Source: Rhodocyclaceae bacterium
GTDB taxonomy: Bacteria > Pseudomonadota > Gammaproteobacteria > Burkholderiales > Rhodocyclaceae
Assembly (NCBI GenBank): GCA_018262775.1
Contig: JADFDU010000008.1
Coordinates: 1 to 64,000 of the forward strand
Reading direction: 5' to 3'
Length of the DNA: 64,000 bases
The position numbers and the translations under genes were made by a program. Below, piece by piece: positions 8,833 through 18,432 of the stretch; position 1 is the stretch's first letter; the number at the start of each line of letters is the position of its first letter. Below the pieces are notes generated by a model, which saw only the letters and a program-made list of their open reading frames with translations, was not told the DNA's origin and did not search any database.

Positions 8833-10842
8833 TTATGTGGTTTTGCTGAAATCCGGCTTGCGACCTTCCTGGAAGGCGCCGATGCCTTCGCGCGCGGCGG
8901 CGGTGCAGGCGCTGGCGCCGAAGGCGCGGTAGCCGATTTCGAGTGCCTCGGTCAGTGTACCCGCCGCGGCAGCATCGCGCACAGCCTGTTCGAGAATGCC
9001 CATGATTTCGCGACTGAGGGGCTGCCCGCCTGCGGCAGCCGGCTCGATCGTTTGCAGGGGTGCCAGTGTCACGCTGGCGCGGGCGATGGCGGACGGCTGG
9101 CCGGCCAGCGCACCGACGCGTGCCACAGCCTGTTGCAGCAGCCCGGTGATGTCGTCGGCGAGTGCATCGACGACGCCCAGTTCATACGCTGTTTGCGCCG
9201 TCAGCCGTTCGGCGCGACGCAGCATGCCGTGGAATGCCTCGGCGGCCTTGGGCCAGCGGCGGTAGGGCACGACCATGGCGCCGATGCCCGGGACGATGCC
9301 GAGCGTGATCTCCGGCAGTTGCATCCAGGCGTTCTGTAGCGCGACGATGCCGTGGCAGCGCATGGCCAGTTCCAGTCCGCCGCCCAGCGCCATGCCGTTC
9401 AACGCGGCGACCACCGGTTTCTTCATGGCATCGAGGTGCACCAGCAGGCGCGAACAGTCGCGCGCGTACTGCGTGGCGGCGGCGGCGTCGCCGAGCATCG
9501 AGGGAAAGCGGCCGATGTCGGCGCCGGCACAGAAGGCGCGCGTACCGTAACCGGTGAGGACGAAGCCCTTCACGGCCGGATCGGTTTCATGCTTGCGGAT
9601 GACCGCGAGCACCTCGTCGGTCAGTTCGTCGTGCAGGGCGTTCATGGCCTCGGGGCGGCGCAGGGTGATGAGCTTGACCCCCTGCATGTCGTCCACCAGC
9701 ACGTGGCGCCAGAAATCCTGATAGGCAGCCAATGGCTTTTTCGGCATGGGCATGCCGGGGCGCTCGGCCTTGAGGCGATCGAGGATGCGTTGCGACTCGG
9801 CATCGCCGAGGTCGCGCATCAATTCCAGCGGACCTTTCTTGAAGCCGAGTGCCGTGCGGCAGCCGAGGTCGAGGTCGGCCGGCTCGCCGATGGCGCGGTC
9901 GAGGATGTCCACCGCTTGCGAGAAGAGGATGCCGAGCAGGCGGTCGCGAATGGCGGCAGACGTTTCTGCCGCAACGTCCACCTTCTTGCCGGGCGGTACG
10001 GTGAGCCAGGTGTCCACCGAGCGGAAGATCAGGGCGGGCGTGTAGTGCGCACCTTCCTCCTCGGCCTGCAGGGTGTTGGTTTCGGTGATGATCGGATTGC
10101 CGCGGGCAAGGTTGAGCACGAAGAAGGGGCCGGCATGGACGAACTCCGTCGCGACGCTGTCGATCTCGGCGGCGGTGGCGCGCTCGAGCAGGAGCGCCGC
10201 CTCGTTGCACCAGTTGTCGAAGATGCGGTCAAGCATGAAGCAGACGGCGTCGGCGGTGACCAGCGACACCTTGCCGGTGGTGCAGAAGAGCCAGCGCAGA
10301 TACTCGACCACGGCCGGGTCGGTCTTGTCCCAGGCGATGACTTCCACCGCCGGGTTGCGCCAGGCCGGCGCGAAGAAGTGGGTGACGGTAGCGCGCGCCT
10401 TGTGCTTCAGCTCGGAAAAAATACGCGCGGCGGGCAGCGAACTGGTGTTGGAGGTGATGAGTGTTGCGGGCGAGACGACGCTTTCGACCTGGGCGAAGAT
10501 GCGCCGCTTCAGCGCCAGGTTTTCCGTCGCCGCCTCGATGACCCAGTCGCAGTCGGCGAGTTGCGCGTAGTCCAGCGTGCCGCCGATGTTGGCGGTGACG
10601 GCGGCGGCATGCTTCTCGCTCATCTTGCCCTTGGCGACGGCTTTCTTGGCGTAGTCCTGGCAGCGCTGCAGAGCCTTGTCGATGGCGGTTTGCGAGACGT
10701 CGACCAGGGTCAGGCGAATGTCGGGCAGGGCGCTCTTCAGGTAATAGCCGATGTCGGGGCCGATGGTGCCGGCGCCGATGATGGCGACGTGCTTCGGCAG
10801 GAGGCGCGCGGGTGTTTGCAGGAGAGGGTTGGCAGTGGTCAT
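8833..10842 (-). CDS. 3-hydroxyacyl-CoA dehydrogenase/enoyl-CoA hydratase fusion
   Basis: The 669-residue protein has an NAD-binding hydroxyacyl-CoA dehydrogenase domain first (GAGTIG at residues 23-28; HFFAPA) and a crotonase domain from about residue 390, with both expected glutamates (GGLELA and LPEITLG). This is the reverse of the FadB order. The start at 10842 precedes the conserved nucleotide fold and lies 7 bases after the upstream CoA-transferase stop, so the two are co-transcribed. In the indoleacetate pathway it would hydrate 2-aminocinnamoyl-CoA and oxidise the product to a 3-oxoacyl-CoA for the thiolase encoded at the front of the operon. Substrate is inferred. Confidence 0.82.
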   Translation of the reverse strand: MTTANPLLQTPARLLPKHVAIIGAGTIGPDIGYYLKSALPDIRLTLVDVSQTAIDKALQRCQDYAKKAVAKGKMSEKHAAAVTANIGGTLDYAQLADCDWVIEAATENLALKRRIFAQVESVVSPATLITSNTSSLPAARIFSELKHKARATVTHFFAPAWRNPAVEVIAWDKTDPAVVEYLRWLFCTTGKVSLVTADAVCFMLDRIFDNWCNEAALLLERATAAEIDSVATEFVHAGPFFVLNLARGNPIITETNTLQAEEEGAHYTPALIFRSVDTWLTVPPGKKVDVAAETSAAIRDRLLGILFSQAVDILDRAIGEPADLDLGCRTALGFKKGPLELMRDLGDAESQRILDRLKAERPGMPMPKKPLAAYQDFWRHVLVDDMQGVKLITLRRPEAMNALHDELTDEVLAVIRKHETDPAVKGFVLTGYGTRAFCAGADIGRFPSMLGDAAAATQYARDCSRLLVHLDAMKKPVVAALNGMALGGGLELAMRCHGIVALQNAWMQLPEITLGIVPGIGAMVVPYRRWPKAAEAFHGMLRRAERLTAQTAYELGVVDALADDITGLLQQAVARVGALAGQPSAIARASVTLAPLQTIEPAAAGGQPLSREIMGILEQAVRDAAAAGTLTEALEIGYRAFGASACTAAAREGIGAFQEGRKPDFSKTT

Positions 10843-10849
10843 GTTTGTT

Positions 10850-12040
10850 CTAGGCGATGATGCGTGCGTTTTCGAGCCGGGTGATTTCTTCAGCGGAGCA
10901 GCCGGCTTCTTCCAGCACGGCGCGGGTGTGCTCACCGTACTTCGGCGGGAAAGTCAGTTCCTGGGAGACGGCGGGCAGGTCGACCGCCAGCGGCTGCATA
11001 TGGATCTGCTTGCCGCCGGGCAGGCGTGTCAAAGTCAGCTTGCGCGACACGGCGTCCAGATTGCGTACGGCGGGAATGTCGTGGATCGGTGCGTGCGGAA
11101 TGGTCGCCTGGCGGAAATCCGCGGCGATCTCGGCGGTTGCGTACTTGCGTGTTGCCGCCGCCATGTCGCGGTGGATGGCCTCGCGTTCCTGATGCCGCCC
11201 TTCATTGGTGGCACGTGCCGGGCTGCCGACTGCGGCGAACTTCGGCAGCTCGGTCAGGCGCTTCCACTGCACGTCGCTGCCGATGGCCATGTAGATGAAA
11301 CCATCCGCCGTCGGGTAGACGTTGGTCGGGATGAACTTGCGGTGTTCGTTGCCGCAGCGGGTGATTTCGTTGGGCTGGCAGTCGAAGTCGAGCAGCGGCA
11401 GGGTGGTGATGAGCCAGGAGGCGGCCGCCTGCAGCATGGAGACGTCGATGCGCATGCCCTTGCCGGTCTCGGCGCGCTCGGCCAGCGCCAGCATGACGCT
11501 GGCGTAGACCTCGTCGCCGGCCTTGAGGTCGACCAGCGGCACGCCGGAGAGCGTCGGCGGGCCGTCGGCCGGGCCGGTGAGTTCCATGTAGCCGGCCATG
11601 GCCTGGATCACCGGATCGTAGCCGGGGGCGTCGGGATAGTCCGGCCCCATGGCGGAGATGCCGGCCCAGATGAGGTCGGGCTTGGCGGCGGACAGCGTCT
11701 CGTAGTCGATGCCGAGCTGCTGGTAGCGGCGCGGCACGGTGTTGCAGCAGAAGACGTCGACGTCGAGCTCCACCAGCAGCTTGCACAGCAGCGCCTGGCC
11801 CTGCGGCTCCTTCAGGTTGAGGGCGATGGCTTCCTTGCCGACGTTGGGCGCGATGAAGTAGCTGCGCCGGTCGTCGTCCACCACCTTGCCGCCGATGTAG
11901 CGGTTCGGGTCGCCCGGCAGGCCGCTGCCGGTGGGCGTCGACTCGATGCGGATCACCCGCCAGCCGAGCTGCGCGAAGCGCAGCGTGGCATAGGGCAGGG
12001 ACAGCGCCTGCTCCATCGAGAGGATGGTGCGGCGTTTCAT
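10850..12040 (-). CDS. iaaL: class III CoA-transferase (IaaL-like)
   Basis: A 396-residue CaiB/BaiF family enzyme. These transfer CoA between carboxylic acids through an aspartyl-CoA intermediate; the likely nucleophile is D142 in PGYDPV. The ATG at 12040 has GGAGAAGG just upstream and starts at the usual family length; the longer frame is repeat DNA. In Aromatoleum, IaaL makes the CoA thioester of 2-aminophenylsuccinate, the substrate of the B12 mutase encoded four genes upstream. The order here (molybdenum hydroxylase, then this gene) is the same. Family is certain; the symbol rests on context. A C6/G6 hairpin abuts its ribosome binding site. Confidence 0.78.
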   Translation of the reverse strand: MKRRTILSMEQALSLPYATLRFAQLGWRVIRIESTPTGSGLPGDPNRYIGGKVVDDDRRSYFIAPNVGKEAIALNLKEPQGQALLCKLLVELDVDVFCCNTVPRRYQQLGIDYETLSAAKPDLIWAGISAMGPDYPDAPGYDPVIQAMAGYMELTGPADGPPTLSGVPLVDLKAGDEVYASVMLALAERAETGKGMRIDVSMLQAAASWLITTLPLLDFDCQPNEITRCGNEHRKFIPTNVYPTADGFIYMAIGSDVQWKRLTELPKFAAVGSPARATNEGRHQEREAIHRDMAAATRKYATAEIAADFRQATIPHAPIHDIPAVRNLDAVSRKLTLTRLPGGKQIHMQPLAVDLPAVSQELTFPPKYGEHTRAVLEEAGCSAEEITRLENARIIA

Positions 12041-12047
12041 GCCTTCT

Positions 12048-12150
12048 CCCCCCTTTGAAAAAGGGGGGTGAGGGGGGATTTTGCAGCAGTCAGCGATGGC
12101 GTTGCGGCCGAAGAAATCCCCCCTGGCCCCCCTTTTCCAAAGGGGGGGAT
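12048..12150. repeat. paired C6/G6 dispersed inverted repeats
   Basis: Two hairpins of the form CCCCCCTTT/AAAGGGGGG (12048-12069 and about 12119-12148) flank about 50 bases. The same two-hairpin arrangement, with near-identical wording (AATCCCCCCTGGCCCCCC), recurs at 18315-18418. It separates the molybdenum subunit gene from the CoA-transferase gene and ends at the latter's ribosome binding site. Confidence 0.65.
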
Positions 12151-12167
12151 GGGTGTGTGCGTCGGTA

Positions 12168-14543
12168 TCACGCCGCTTCCTTTTTGGCTGCGTGCAGCGC
12201 CCGGTACACTTTTTCCGGGGTGAACGGCAGCGCCATGATGCGCACGCCGGTGGCGTTGTGGATGGCGTTGGCGGTGGCGGCGGCAATGCAGATGGCCGGC
12301 GCCTCGCCGACGCCCTTGGCACCCTGCGGGCCTTCGCCGTCCATGGTCTCGATGAAGCGTACGTCCATCTCGGGGATTTCCGGCGCGGTGACCAGCTTGT
12401 AGTCGCGGAAACCGGGGTTGCGCACGATGCCGTTCTCGACCATCAGTTCCTCGGTCAGCGCATAGCCCTGGCCCATGACGATGCCGCCCTCGATCTGGCC
12501 CTCGATGCCGAGGCGGTTGAGGACGCGACCGACATCGTGAGCGCCGGTGACTTTGAGCATCTTGACGATGCCGGTGTCGGTGTCGACTTCCACCTCGACC
12601 ACCTGCGTCGCCCAGGCATAGGCGGCGGAGACGTCGCCCTTGAAGTGCTTGTCCTGGTGCCTGGAGGGCGGCTCGTAGTAGAAAGAGGTCATCACCAGCT
12701 CGGCCTTGTCGTTGAAATGCAACTGGCGCAGCAGCTTGGACAGGCTCATCACCACGGTGCCGCTCTTTGCCTCGACGATGTGGCTGCCGCGCAGGTCGAG
12801 ATCGTCCGCATTCAGGCCGGCCTGTGTGGCGGCGGCGGCGAGTATTTTGCTGCGCGCCTTTTTCGCCGCGCCAATGGCCGAGTTGCCGGCGATGAAGGTG
12901 GTGCGCGAGGCGTGCACGCCGACGTCCCAGGGCGTGATTTCGGTGTCGTTGTTCACGACGCGCACGGCGGACAGCGGCAGCCCCAGCTCCTCGCAGACAA
13001 GCTGCGCCAGCACAGTCTCGGAGCCCTGACCGATTTCCGAGGCGCCGGTGATCAGCGTCACCGAGCCGAAGTCGTCCATCTTGAGGATGGTGCCGCAGCC
13101 GTCGGACGGGTAGATCTTGGCGCCGCCGCCGACGTGCAGCATGGAAGCCATGCCGATGCCGCGCTTGATGTGGCCGGGCTTGTCGCGGTTGGCGAGGTTG
13201 ATCTTGAACTTCTCCCGGTAGCCGCTCATCTCGGCGGCGGTGGTCAGGCATTCCTTCAGGCCGCAGCTCTTGAAGTGCATGCCCTGCGGCGTCACCTCGC
13301 CGGGATCCTGCGCATTCTTCATGCGGAAGTCGAGCGGGTCCATGCCGATCGCCTCGGCCATCATGTCCATGTGCTGCTCGACGGCGAAGGTGGCCTGCAG
13401 GTTGCCGTAGCCGCGGAAGGAGCCGGCATAGGGATTGTTCGTGTACACCGCCTTGGTGTGGTAGAGGCAGTGCGGCACGCGATACAGCGAGGAAATCGTC
13501 TGCATCATGACGAAGGGCGTGGTGGCGCCCCATGACGTATAGGCACCGTTGTCGTGCAGGGTGTTGACGGTGCGGAAGGTCAGCGTGCCGTCCTTCTTGC
13601 AGCCGGAGCGCAGAGTGAGGATCACCGGCTGGCGCGTCGGCGAGGCGAGGAATTCCTCCTCGCGCGTGAACACCAGCTTGACCGGCCGGCCGGTGGCCTT
13701 GGCAAGATAGACGCAGATCGGCTCGAAGGGGTAGATGTCCAGCTTGGAGCCGAAACCGCCGCCGATGGGCGGCTGGATGATGCGGATGCGCGCCGGGTCC
13801 ATGCTGAGGATCTCGGCGAATTCGCGCTTGTGCAGGAAGGGCACCTGGGTGTTGGAGTACAGCAGCAAGTTTCCGGAAGAATCGAACTCGGCGATGATGC
13901 CGGAGACGCCCATGCAGCAGTGCGTGACGTAGTGCAGCGTGAAAGTGTCCTCGAACACCACGTCGGATTCGCGCTCGCCCGCCGCCACGTCGCCCTGGGC
14001 GTAGTCGAAAGTCATGGCGACGTTGTCGGGTTTGCCGAGATAGGCGATGCCCTGCGCCTGCTTGAGGTGGTCGTGTTTGGCACTGGCGCCGTGCGGCTCC
14101 GGATGGATCAGCGGCGCGCCCGGCTTGAGCGAGTCGTACGGGTCGGCGAGGATCGGCAGGTCTTCGTATTCGACCTCGATCAGCTTCAGCGCGGCTTCGG
14201 CGATGGCCTCGCTCTCGGCCGCCACGGCGGCGATCTCGTCGCGCGTGCTGCGCACGCGATCGGTTTTCAGGGGGAAGTGGTCCTTGGCAACGCCGATGGG
14301 GCGCTGGTAGGGCACGTCGGCAGCGGTGATGACGGCATGCACGCCGGGCAGCGCCTTCGCCTTCGAGGTGTCAATGCGCTTGATCTTCGCATGCACCCGG
14401 CTGGAGCGCAGGATCTTGCCGTAGAGCTGCCCCTGCACGTCCAGGTCCTGGATGTAGCGCGTCTTGCCGCTGGCTTTTTCCGGCGCATCGAGCTTGGTGA
14501 TGCGCTTGCCGATGAGGGAGTCGCGTTGAATGGTCTCTGGCAT
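12168..14543 (-). CDS. molybdenum hydroxylase, large (molybdopterin) subunit
   Basis: A 791-residue xanthine dehydrogenase-family large subunit. Visible signatures are [10 protein letters not shown] (molybdopterin contact), SFRGYGN and the C-terminal GAKGVGEAP, whose Glu is the catalytic base in the family. Together with the small Fe-S and FAD subunits encoded immediately upstream it forms a three-subunit enzyme that adds a water-derived hydroxyl to a carbon next to ring nitrogen. In the indoleacetate pathway the reaction would be indoleacetate to 2-oxoindoleacetate. It is preceded by the Fe-S subunit gene with a 4-base gap. The family is certain; the substrate follows from gene context. Confidence 0.85.
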   Translation of the reverse strand: MPETIQRDSLIGKRITKLDAPEKASGKTRYIQDLDVQGQLYGKILRSSRVHAKIKRIDTSKAKALPGVHAVITAADVPYQRPIGVAKDHFPLKTDRVRSTRDEIAAVAAESEAIAEAALKLIEVEYEDLPILADPYDSLKPGAPLIHPEPHGASAKHDHLKQAQGIAYLGKPDNVAMTFDYAQGDVAAGERESDVVFEDTFTLHYVTHCCMGVSGIIAEFDSSGNLLLYSNTQVPFLHKREFAEILSMDPARIRIIQPPIGGGFGSKLDIYPFEPICVYLAKATGRPVKLVFTREEEFLASPTRQPVILTLRSGCKKDGTLTFRTVNTLHDNGAYTSWGATTPFVMMQTISSLYRVPHCLYHTKAVYTNNPYAGSFRGYGNLQATFAVEQHMDMMAEAIGMDPLDFRMKNAQDPGEVTPQGMHFKSCGLKECLTTAAEMSGYREKFKINLANRDKPGHIKRGIGMASMLHVGGGAKIYPSDGCGTILKMDDFGSVTLITGASEIGQGSETVLAQLVCEELGLPLSAVRVVNNDTEITPWDVGVHASRTTFIAGNSAIGAAKKARSKILAAAATQAGLNADDLDLRGSHIVEAKSGTVVMSLSKLLRQLHFNDKAELVMTSFYYEPPSRHQDKHFKGDVSAAYAWATQVVEVEVDTDTGIVKMLKVTGAHDVGRVLNRLGIEGQIEGGIVMGQGYALTEELMVENGIVRNPGFRDYKLVTAPEIPEMDVRFIETMDGEGPQGAKGVGEAPAICIAAATANAIHNATGVRIMALPFTPEKVYRALHAAKKEAA

Positions 14544-14547
14544 GGCG

Positions 14548-15081
14548 TTACTCCTTGTTCGTTCCGGAGCGAAGCGAACGACCGTTACCCCCTTCCCCGG
14601 GAAGGGGGGCAGGGGGAAGGTCTTTCGTGGCTGCTTCTATCGCGTCGATGATCTTCACGTAGCCCGTGCAGCGGCACAGGTTGCCCTCGATGCCGCGCTG
14701 GATTTCCTCGCGCGTCGGGTGCGGGTTCTGCTCGAGCAACTGTTTGGCCTGCACCACCATGCCGGGGGTGCAGAAGCCGCACTGCACGGCGCCGGCTTCG
14801 ACGAAGGCCTTCTCGATGCGCAGGCCGAGCGGATCGCTGGCGAGGCCCTCGATGGTGGTGAGCTGGCGGCCGTCGCACTCGACGGCGAAGAGCAGGCAGG
14901 AATTGAGCGAGACGCCATCGAGGAGGATGGTGCACGCGCCGCATTCGCCCTCGCCGCAGCCGTACTTGGTACCGGTGAGGCCGGCGACGTTGCGGATCAT
15001 CTCCAGGGCGCTCATATCCACAGGCACCGACACCCGGGTCGGCACGCCGTTGAGGGTGAAGTTAATGGCTTGCTGAGACAT
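14548..15081 (-). CDS. molybdenum hydroxylase, [2Fe-2S] small subunit
   Basis: This 177-residue subunit has all eight cysteines for two [2Fe-2S] clusters: C42, C47, C50 and C62 (plant-type ferredoxin domain) and C101, C104, C136 and C138 (CGFC and CRC). It passes electrons from the molybdenum centre to FAD. The first codons overlap the end of the FAD subunit gene by 20 bases, indicating coupled translation. The domain ends near residue 155; the last 20 or so residues, rich in Pro and Gly, are encoded by a C5/G5 repeat (14588-14608) and look like a repeat-derived tail. Confidence 0.88.
   Translation of the reverse strand: MSQQAINFTLNGVPTRVSVPVDMSALEMIRNVAGLTGTKYGCGEGECGACTILLDGVSLNSCLLFAVECDGRQLTTIEGLASDPLGLRIEKAFVEAGAVQCGFCTPGMVVQAKQLLEQNPHPTREEIQRGIEGNLCRCTGYVKIIDAIEAATKDLPPAPLPGEGGNGRSLRSGTNKE
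14588..14608. repeat. C5TTC3/G3AAG5 palindrome inside a gene end
   Basis: CCCCCTTCCC and GGGAAGGGGG flank a single C. It lies in the last codons of the Fe-S subunit gene and belongs to the same style of GC hairpin as 18178-18198. Confidence 0.5.
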
Positions 15082-15934
15082 CTTCGAGGATCCTTTTCGT
15101 CATGTTGTGGATCATCTCCTTGCGGTACCAGTCGCTGGCGCGCACGTCGGAGATGGGATGCACTTCGTCGCGGGCTGCAACGGCGGCGGCGGCGATGGTG
15201 GCGGCATCGAGTTTCTTCCCTTCCAGCGCTTCCTCGGTGGCGGCGCCGCACACCGGCGTCGGCCCTACCGCGCCGAAGGCGACGCGCACCTGCGACAGCG
15301 TGCCCTTGTCGAGGACGCCGCTGATGCCGATGGAGATGGCGGAGATGTCGAGGGCCGGGCGCGTGCCGAACTTGTGGAAGCGCGCGACGAAGCCCTTCGG
15401 CGGCACGGGAATGCGCACGGCGGCGAGCAGCTCGGCCGGCGCGAGACGCGTCTTGCCGGGGCCGACGAAGAACTCCGGCAGCGGCATGCTGCGGCGAAAG
15501 AGCTTGTCGTCGAGCATGGAAGCCAGTTCGACGCTGGCACCGAGCACCAGCAGCGGCACCAGGGTGTCGCCGGCGGGCGAGGCATTGCAGACGTTGCCGC
15601 CGAGCGTGCCGGCATTGCGGATCTGGCTGCTGGCGAAATGGTCGCCGACGGTGACGAGCAGGGGCAGGTATTCGCGGATCAGCGGGTGCGTCATGATTTC
15701 GCTGATGGTGGCGAGCGCGCCGATGCGGATCTCATCGCCCTCGCGGGTGATGCCGCGCAACTCGGGGATGCGGCGGATGTTCATCAGCGTGCGCTTGAAT
15801 TTGACGCGGCCGGCATTGGCCTGCGGCATCAGGTCGGTGCCGCCGGCGAGGATGGTCACCTCGCCGAGTTCCTGCAGTTGCTCCACCGCCTGTTCCAGGC
15901 TGGTGGGCGCGATGTAGTTATCGAGTGCGGTCAT
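15062..15934 (-). CDS. molybdenum hydroxylase, FAD-binding subunit
   Basis: A 290-residue CoxM-like FAD subunit. AGGTDLMP (N-terminal) and SSQIRNAGTLGGNVCNASPAGD are the two flavin-binding blocks of the family. It hands electrons from the Fe-S clusters to an external acceptor. It lacks the extra four-cysteine insertion that marks the FAD subunit of 4-hydroxybenzoyl-CoA reductase, which argues against that enzyme. It is the first gene of the three-subunit set (FAD, Fe-S, Mo), and its end overlaps the Fe-S gene. A long CACAGAG hairpin separates it from the mutase gene upstream. Confidence 0.86.
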   Translation of the reverse strand: MTALDNYIAPTSLEQAVEQLQELGEVTILAGGTDLMPQANAGRVKFKRTLMNIRRIPELRGITREGDEIRIGALATISEIMTHPLIREYLPLLVTVGDHFASSQIRNAGTLGGNVCNASPAGDTLVPLLVLGASVELASMLDDKLFRRSMPLPEFFVGPGKTRLAPAELLAAVRIPVPPKGFVARFHKFGTRPALDISAISIGISGVLDKGTLSQVRVAFGAVGPTPVCGAATEEALEGKKLDAATIAAAAVAARDEVHPISDVRASDWYRKEMIHNMTKRILEDVSASH

Positions 15935-15949
15935 TTCATTATCCTAAAA

Positions 15950-16075
15950 GCAAACGCATTTAACACAGAGGACACAGAGGCACAGAGAACACAGAGAAAA
16001 CCATGAAGACATGTTTTAAAAGCTTTTCTCTGTGCACTCTGTGCCTCTGTGATCTCTATGTTGAAAGCGGTTTTT
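15950..16075. repeat. long CACAGAG inverted repeat, copy 1
   Basis: The left arm (about 15958-15999) reads AACACAGAGGACACAGAGGC and onward; the right arm (about 16024-16070) is its near-perfect complement, ending TTGAAAGCGG. About 24 bases separate the arms. It lies between the stop of the mutase gene (16077) and the start of the FAD subunit gene (15934). Two further copies are at 19576-19680 and 32284-32395. Confidence 0.8.
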
Positions 16076-16076
16076 G

Positions 16077-17690
16077 TCAAAACCGAATCGGCTCCTGGTA
16101 GCGCCCGTAGATCTTCACGAGTTCCTTCGTCATTTCGCCGACGCTGGCATAGGCCTTGACGGCCTCGACCAGGGCCGGCATGACGTTGCGGCCGGCGGCG
16201 GCATCGGCGCCGACGCGCGCCAGTGCCTGCTTGACGCGTTCCGCGTCGCGCTCGGCGCGAATCTTGTTGAGGCCGTCGATCTGTACCTGCGAGTCTTCCT
16301 CGTTGTAAGGGTGGAATTGCACCGGATGTTCTTCTTCCTGTTCGTTGCGATAGCAATTGACGCCGACCTTGGGAAACGCGCCGGATTCGATGTTGCGCTG
16401 CATCTGGTAGGCCTGCGCCGACACCTTCGACTGGATGGCGCCTTCGGAGACCAGCTTGACGATGCCGCCCTGGGCGTCCGTCTCGGCCATGATCTCCTCC
16501 ATCTTCTGCCGCATCTCGTTGGTCATGGTCTCGACGTAGAACGAGCCGGCGAGCGGGTCGACCGTCTCGGTGAGACCCATTTCCTCGATCAGCAGTTGCA
16601 TGGTGCGCAGCGAGATGCGCGCCGAGTACTCGGTGGGAATGGTGTAGGCCTCGTCGTAGGAGCACAGCGCCATGGTCTGCGTGCCGGACAGTGCCGAGAT
16701 CAGCGCGTAATAGGCGCCGCGCACGATGTTGATCTCCGGCTGCTCGAAAGTCAGTCCGCCGCCGCCGCCGGCGGCGATCATGCGCAGCCACATCGAGCCG
16801 GGTTTCTCCGCACCGTACTGCTCCTTCATGATCTTCGCCCACAGGCCGCGGCCGGCGCGGAATTTCGCCACTTGCTCGAAGAGGTTGCCGAAGATGTTGA
16901 AGTTGTACGACAGCCGCCCGGCGAACTCGTCGACATGCAGCCCGCGCTTGATGACGTCGTCGGCGTAGGCCTTGGCGATGCAGAAGGCGTAGGCCATTTC
17001 CTGCGCCGGGTTGGCGCCGGATTCGCGGATGTGATAACCGCACACCGAGACCGGGCTGTACTTCGGCGCGTGTTCGGCGCAGTACTCGATGGTGTCGCCG
17101 ACGAGGCGGATGGACGGTTCGACCGGGAAGATCCAGGTGCCGCGGCCGATGAACTCCTTGAGGATGTCGTTTTGCGCCGTGCCGCGCAGCTGCTTGACGT
17201 CGTAGCCGCGCTTTTCCGCCATCGCCAGGTACATGGCGATGAGGATGGCGGCGGCGCCGTTAATGGTGAGCGAGACGGTGATCTTGTTGAGGTCGATGCC
17301 GTCGAAGGCCACCTCGAAGTCACGCAGGGTGTCGATCGACATGCCGACGCGGCCGATCTCGCCCTCTGCAAGCGGATCGTCGGAATCCAGGCCGATCTGC
17401 GTCGGCAGGTCGAAGGCGACGTTGAGCCCGGTCTGGCCGTTGGCGATGAGGTACTTGAAGCGCTTGTTGGTCTCCGCCGGATTGCCGAAGCCGGCGTACT
17501 GGCGCATGGTCCACGGCTGCTTGCGGTACATCAGGCGGTGGATGCCGCGGGTGAAGGGATACTCGCCCGGCTGGCCGAGCATGCCGAGGCCGCCGCTGGC
17601 GTCCACGTCCACCTGGGTGTACAGCGGCTTGACCTCGATACCCGACTCGTTGAGGACGGGCTTCACTGGATCTTTCGCCCTGTCATTCAT
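16077..17690 (-). CDS. iaaH: B12-dependent acyl-CoA mutase, large subunit
   Basis: A 537-residue methylmalonyl-CoA mutase-type catalytic barrel without its own cobalamin domain. RQYAGF (Y65), FDLPTQIGLDSD, RGTAQNDILKEF and PSIRL (R195) are conserved; Y65 and R195 correspond to residues that hold the substrate carboxylate in methylmalonyl-CoA mutase, fitting a dicarboxylyl-CoA substrate. The cobalamin-binding small subunit is encoded just upstream. In anaerobic indoleacetate breakdown this pair converts 2-aminophenylsuccinyl-CoA to 2-aminobenzylmalonyl-CoA. The symbol is by analogy with Aromatoleum IaaGH. A different branched dicarboxylyl-CoA remains possible on sequence alone. Confidence 0.8.
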   Translation of the reverse strand: MNDRAKDPVKPVLNESGIEVKPLYTQVDVDASGGLGMLGQPGEYPFTRGIHRLMYRKQPWTMRQYAGFGNPAETNKRFKYLIANGQTGLNVAFDLPTQIGLDSDDPLAEGEIGRVGMSIDTLRDFEVAFDGIDLNKITVSLTINGAAAILIAMYLAMAEKRGYDVKQLRGTAQNDILKEFIGRGTWIFPVEPSIRLVGDTIEYCAEHAPKYSPVSVCGYHIRESGANPAQEMAYAFCIAKAYADDVIKRGLHVDEFAGRLSYNFNIFGNLFEQVAKFRAGRGLWAKIMKEQYGAEKPGSMWLRMIAAGGGGGLTFEQPEINIVRGAYYALISALSGTQTMALCSYDEAYTIPTEYSARISLRTMQLLIEEMGLTETVDPLAGSFYVETMTNEMRQKMEEIMAETDAQGGIVKLVSEGAIQSKVSAQAYQMQRNIESGAFPKVGVNCYRNEQEEEHPVQFHPYNEEDSQVQIDGLNKIRAERDAERVKQALARVGADAAAGRNVMPALVEAVKAYASVGEMTKELVKIYGRYQEPIRF

Positions 17691-17766
17691 GCCGCCCTCC
17701 GCAGAGCCGTCTCAAGGTGGGCGGGCGCCCCCTCGGGGGGCAGCGAACCAATGTGAGCGTGGGGGT

Positions 17767-18162
17767 TCATTTAACGTTCTCCCGTATGTAGTCGACGATC
17801 GCGTCGAACTTGCTGCCCGTCGGGAAAATGCCCTTGAAGCCGAGCTGGCGCAGGGCGTCGTGGTCCTGCGCCGGCAGGTTGCCGCCGATCACCCACAGCT
17901 TGTCCTGCAACTGGCTGGCTTCGAGCAAGGGCTTCAGCTTGGTGCAGAAGGGGATGTGCGAGCCGGCCAGGCTGGAGAGGGCAATGACGTCGACGTCCTC
18001 GTCCAGCGACATACGCGCGATGGCTTCCGGTGTCTGCCGCAGGCCGGTGTAGATGACTTCCATGCCGGCATCCATGAGGGCGCGCACGACGACCTTGGCG
18101 CCCTGGTCGTGGCCGTCGAGGCCGGGCTTGGCCAGCAGGACCTTGATTCGCCGCTGTGTCAT
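17767..18162 (-). CDS. iaaG: B12-binding small subunit of acyl-CoA mutase
   Basis: This 131-residue protein is a lone cobalamin-binding domain. DGHDQG (about residues 15-20) supplies the His that coordinates cobalt, followed by SSLAGSH and IGGNLP, the usual contacts of the nucleotide tail. The ATG at 18162 is chosen because MTQRRIKVLLAKPGLDGHD is the family start; the frame upstream reads through a C5/G5 repeat. The large subunit gene follows after 76 bases. Together they form a heteromeric mutase like isobutyryl-CoA or 2-hydroxyisobutyryl-CoA mutase. Symbol by analogy with the indoleacetate cluster. Confidence 0.82.
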   Translation of the reverse strand: MTQRRIKVLLAKPGLDGHDQGAKVVVRALMDAGMEVIYTGLRQTPEAIARMSLDEDVDVIALSSLAGSHIPFCTKLKPLLEASQLQDKLWVIGGNLPAQDHDALRQLGFKGIFPTGSKFDAIVDYIRENVK

Positions 18163-18177
18163 GAGCCTTCCCCCCAT

Positions 18178-18198
18178 CCCCCTTCCCCCGGAAGGGGG
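18178..18198. repeat. C5TTC5/G-rich palindrome
   Basis: CCCCCTTCCCCCGGAAGGGGG forms a compact hairpin (first 20 bases shown except one; the arms are CCCCCTTCC and GGAAGGGGG). It lies 16 bases upstream of the small mutase subunit gene. Confidence 0.5.
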
Positions 18199-18314
18199 TG
18201 ACGATTGTTCGCCGCTGCGCGACTCCATGTTGTTGGCTGAGCCGCACTTGGGACGGCCCGGCGTGCTGCAGCGACTGACTTTCCGGCGCTCATCGTAGTA
18301 TCTCCACTGTCTTT

Positions 18315-18418
18315 CTCCCCCCTTTGGCAAAGGGGGGGCGGGGGGGATTTATTCGGCGGTCGATGCGCAGCCGCTGTTGAAATCCCCCCTGGCCCCCCTT
18401 TTTCAAAGGGGGGGATTG
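18315..18418. repeat. paired C6/G6 dispersed inverted repeats
   Basis: Two hairpins of the CCCCCCTTT/AAAGGGGGG kind flank about 50 bases, the same architecture as 12048-12150 and with the same flanking words. It lies between the acyl-CoA dehydrogenase gene and the small mutase subunit gene. Confidence 0.65.
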
Positions 18419-18432
18419 GTGCTGCGCGGGGG

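Noticed and set aside
10751..13535. Plus-strand frames opposite the CoA-transferase and molybdenum subunit genes
   Set aside because: They are shadows of well-recognised minus-strand genes and have no recognisable domain.
12168..15934. 4-hydroxybenzoyl-CoA reductase as identity of the molybdenum enzyme
   Set aside because: The FAD subunit lacks the extra four-cysteine insertion of that enzyme, and the neighbours are mutase, hydantoinase and CoA-transferase genes of indoleacetate breakdown.
15950..16075. CRISPR-like array from repeated CACAGAG words
   Set aside because: The words form two arms of a single inverted repeat; there are no spacers of constant length and no cas genes.
16077..18162. 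Ordinary methylmalonyl-CoA mutase
   Set aside because: It has split subunits like specialised mutases, no epimerase or MeaB-type chaperone gene nearby, and fits a catabolic operon needing a phenylsuccinyl-CoA rearrangement.
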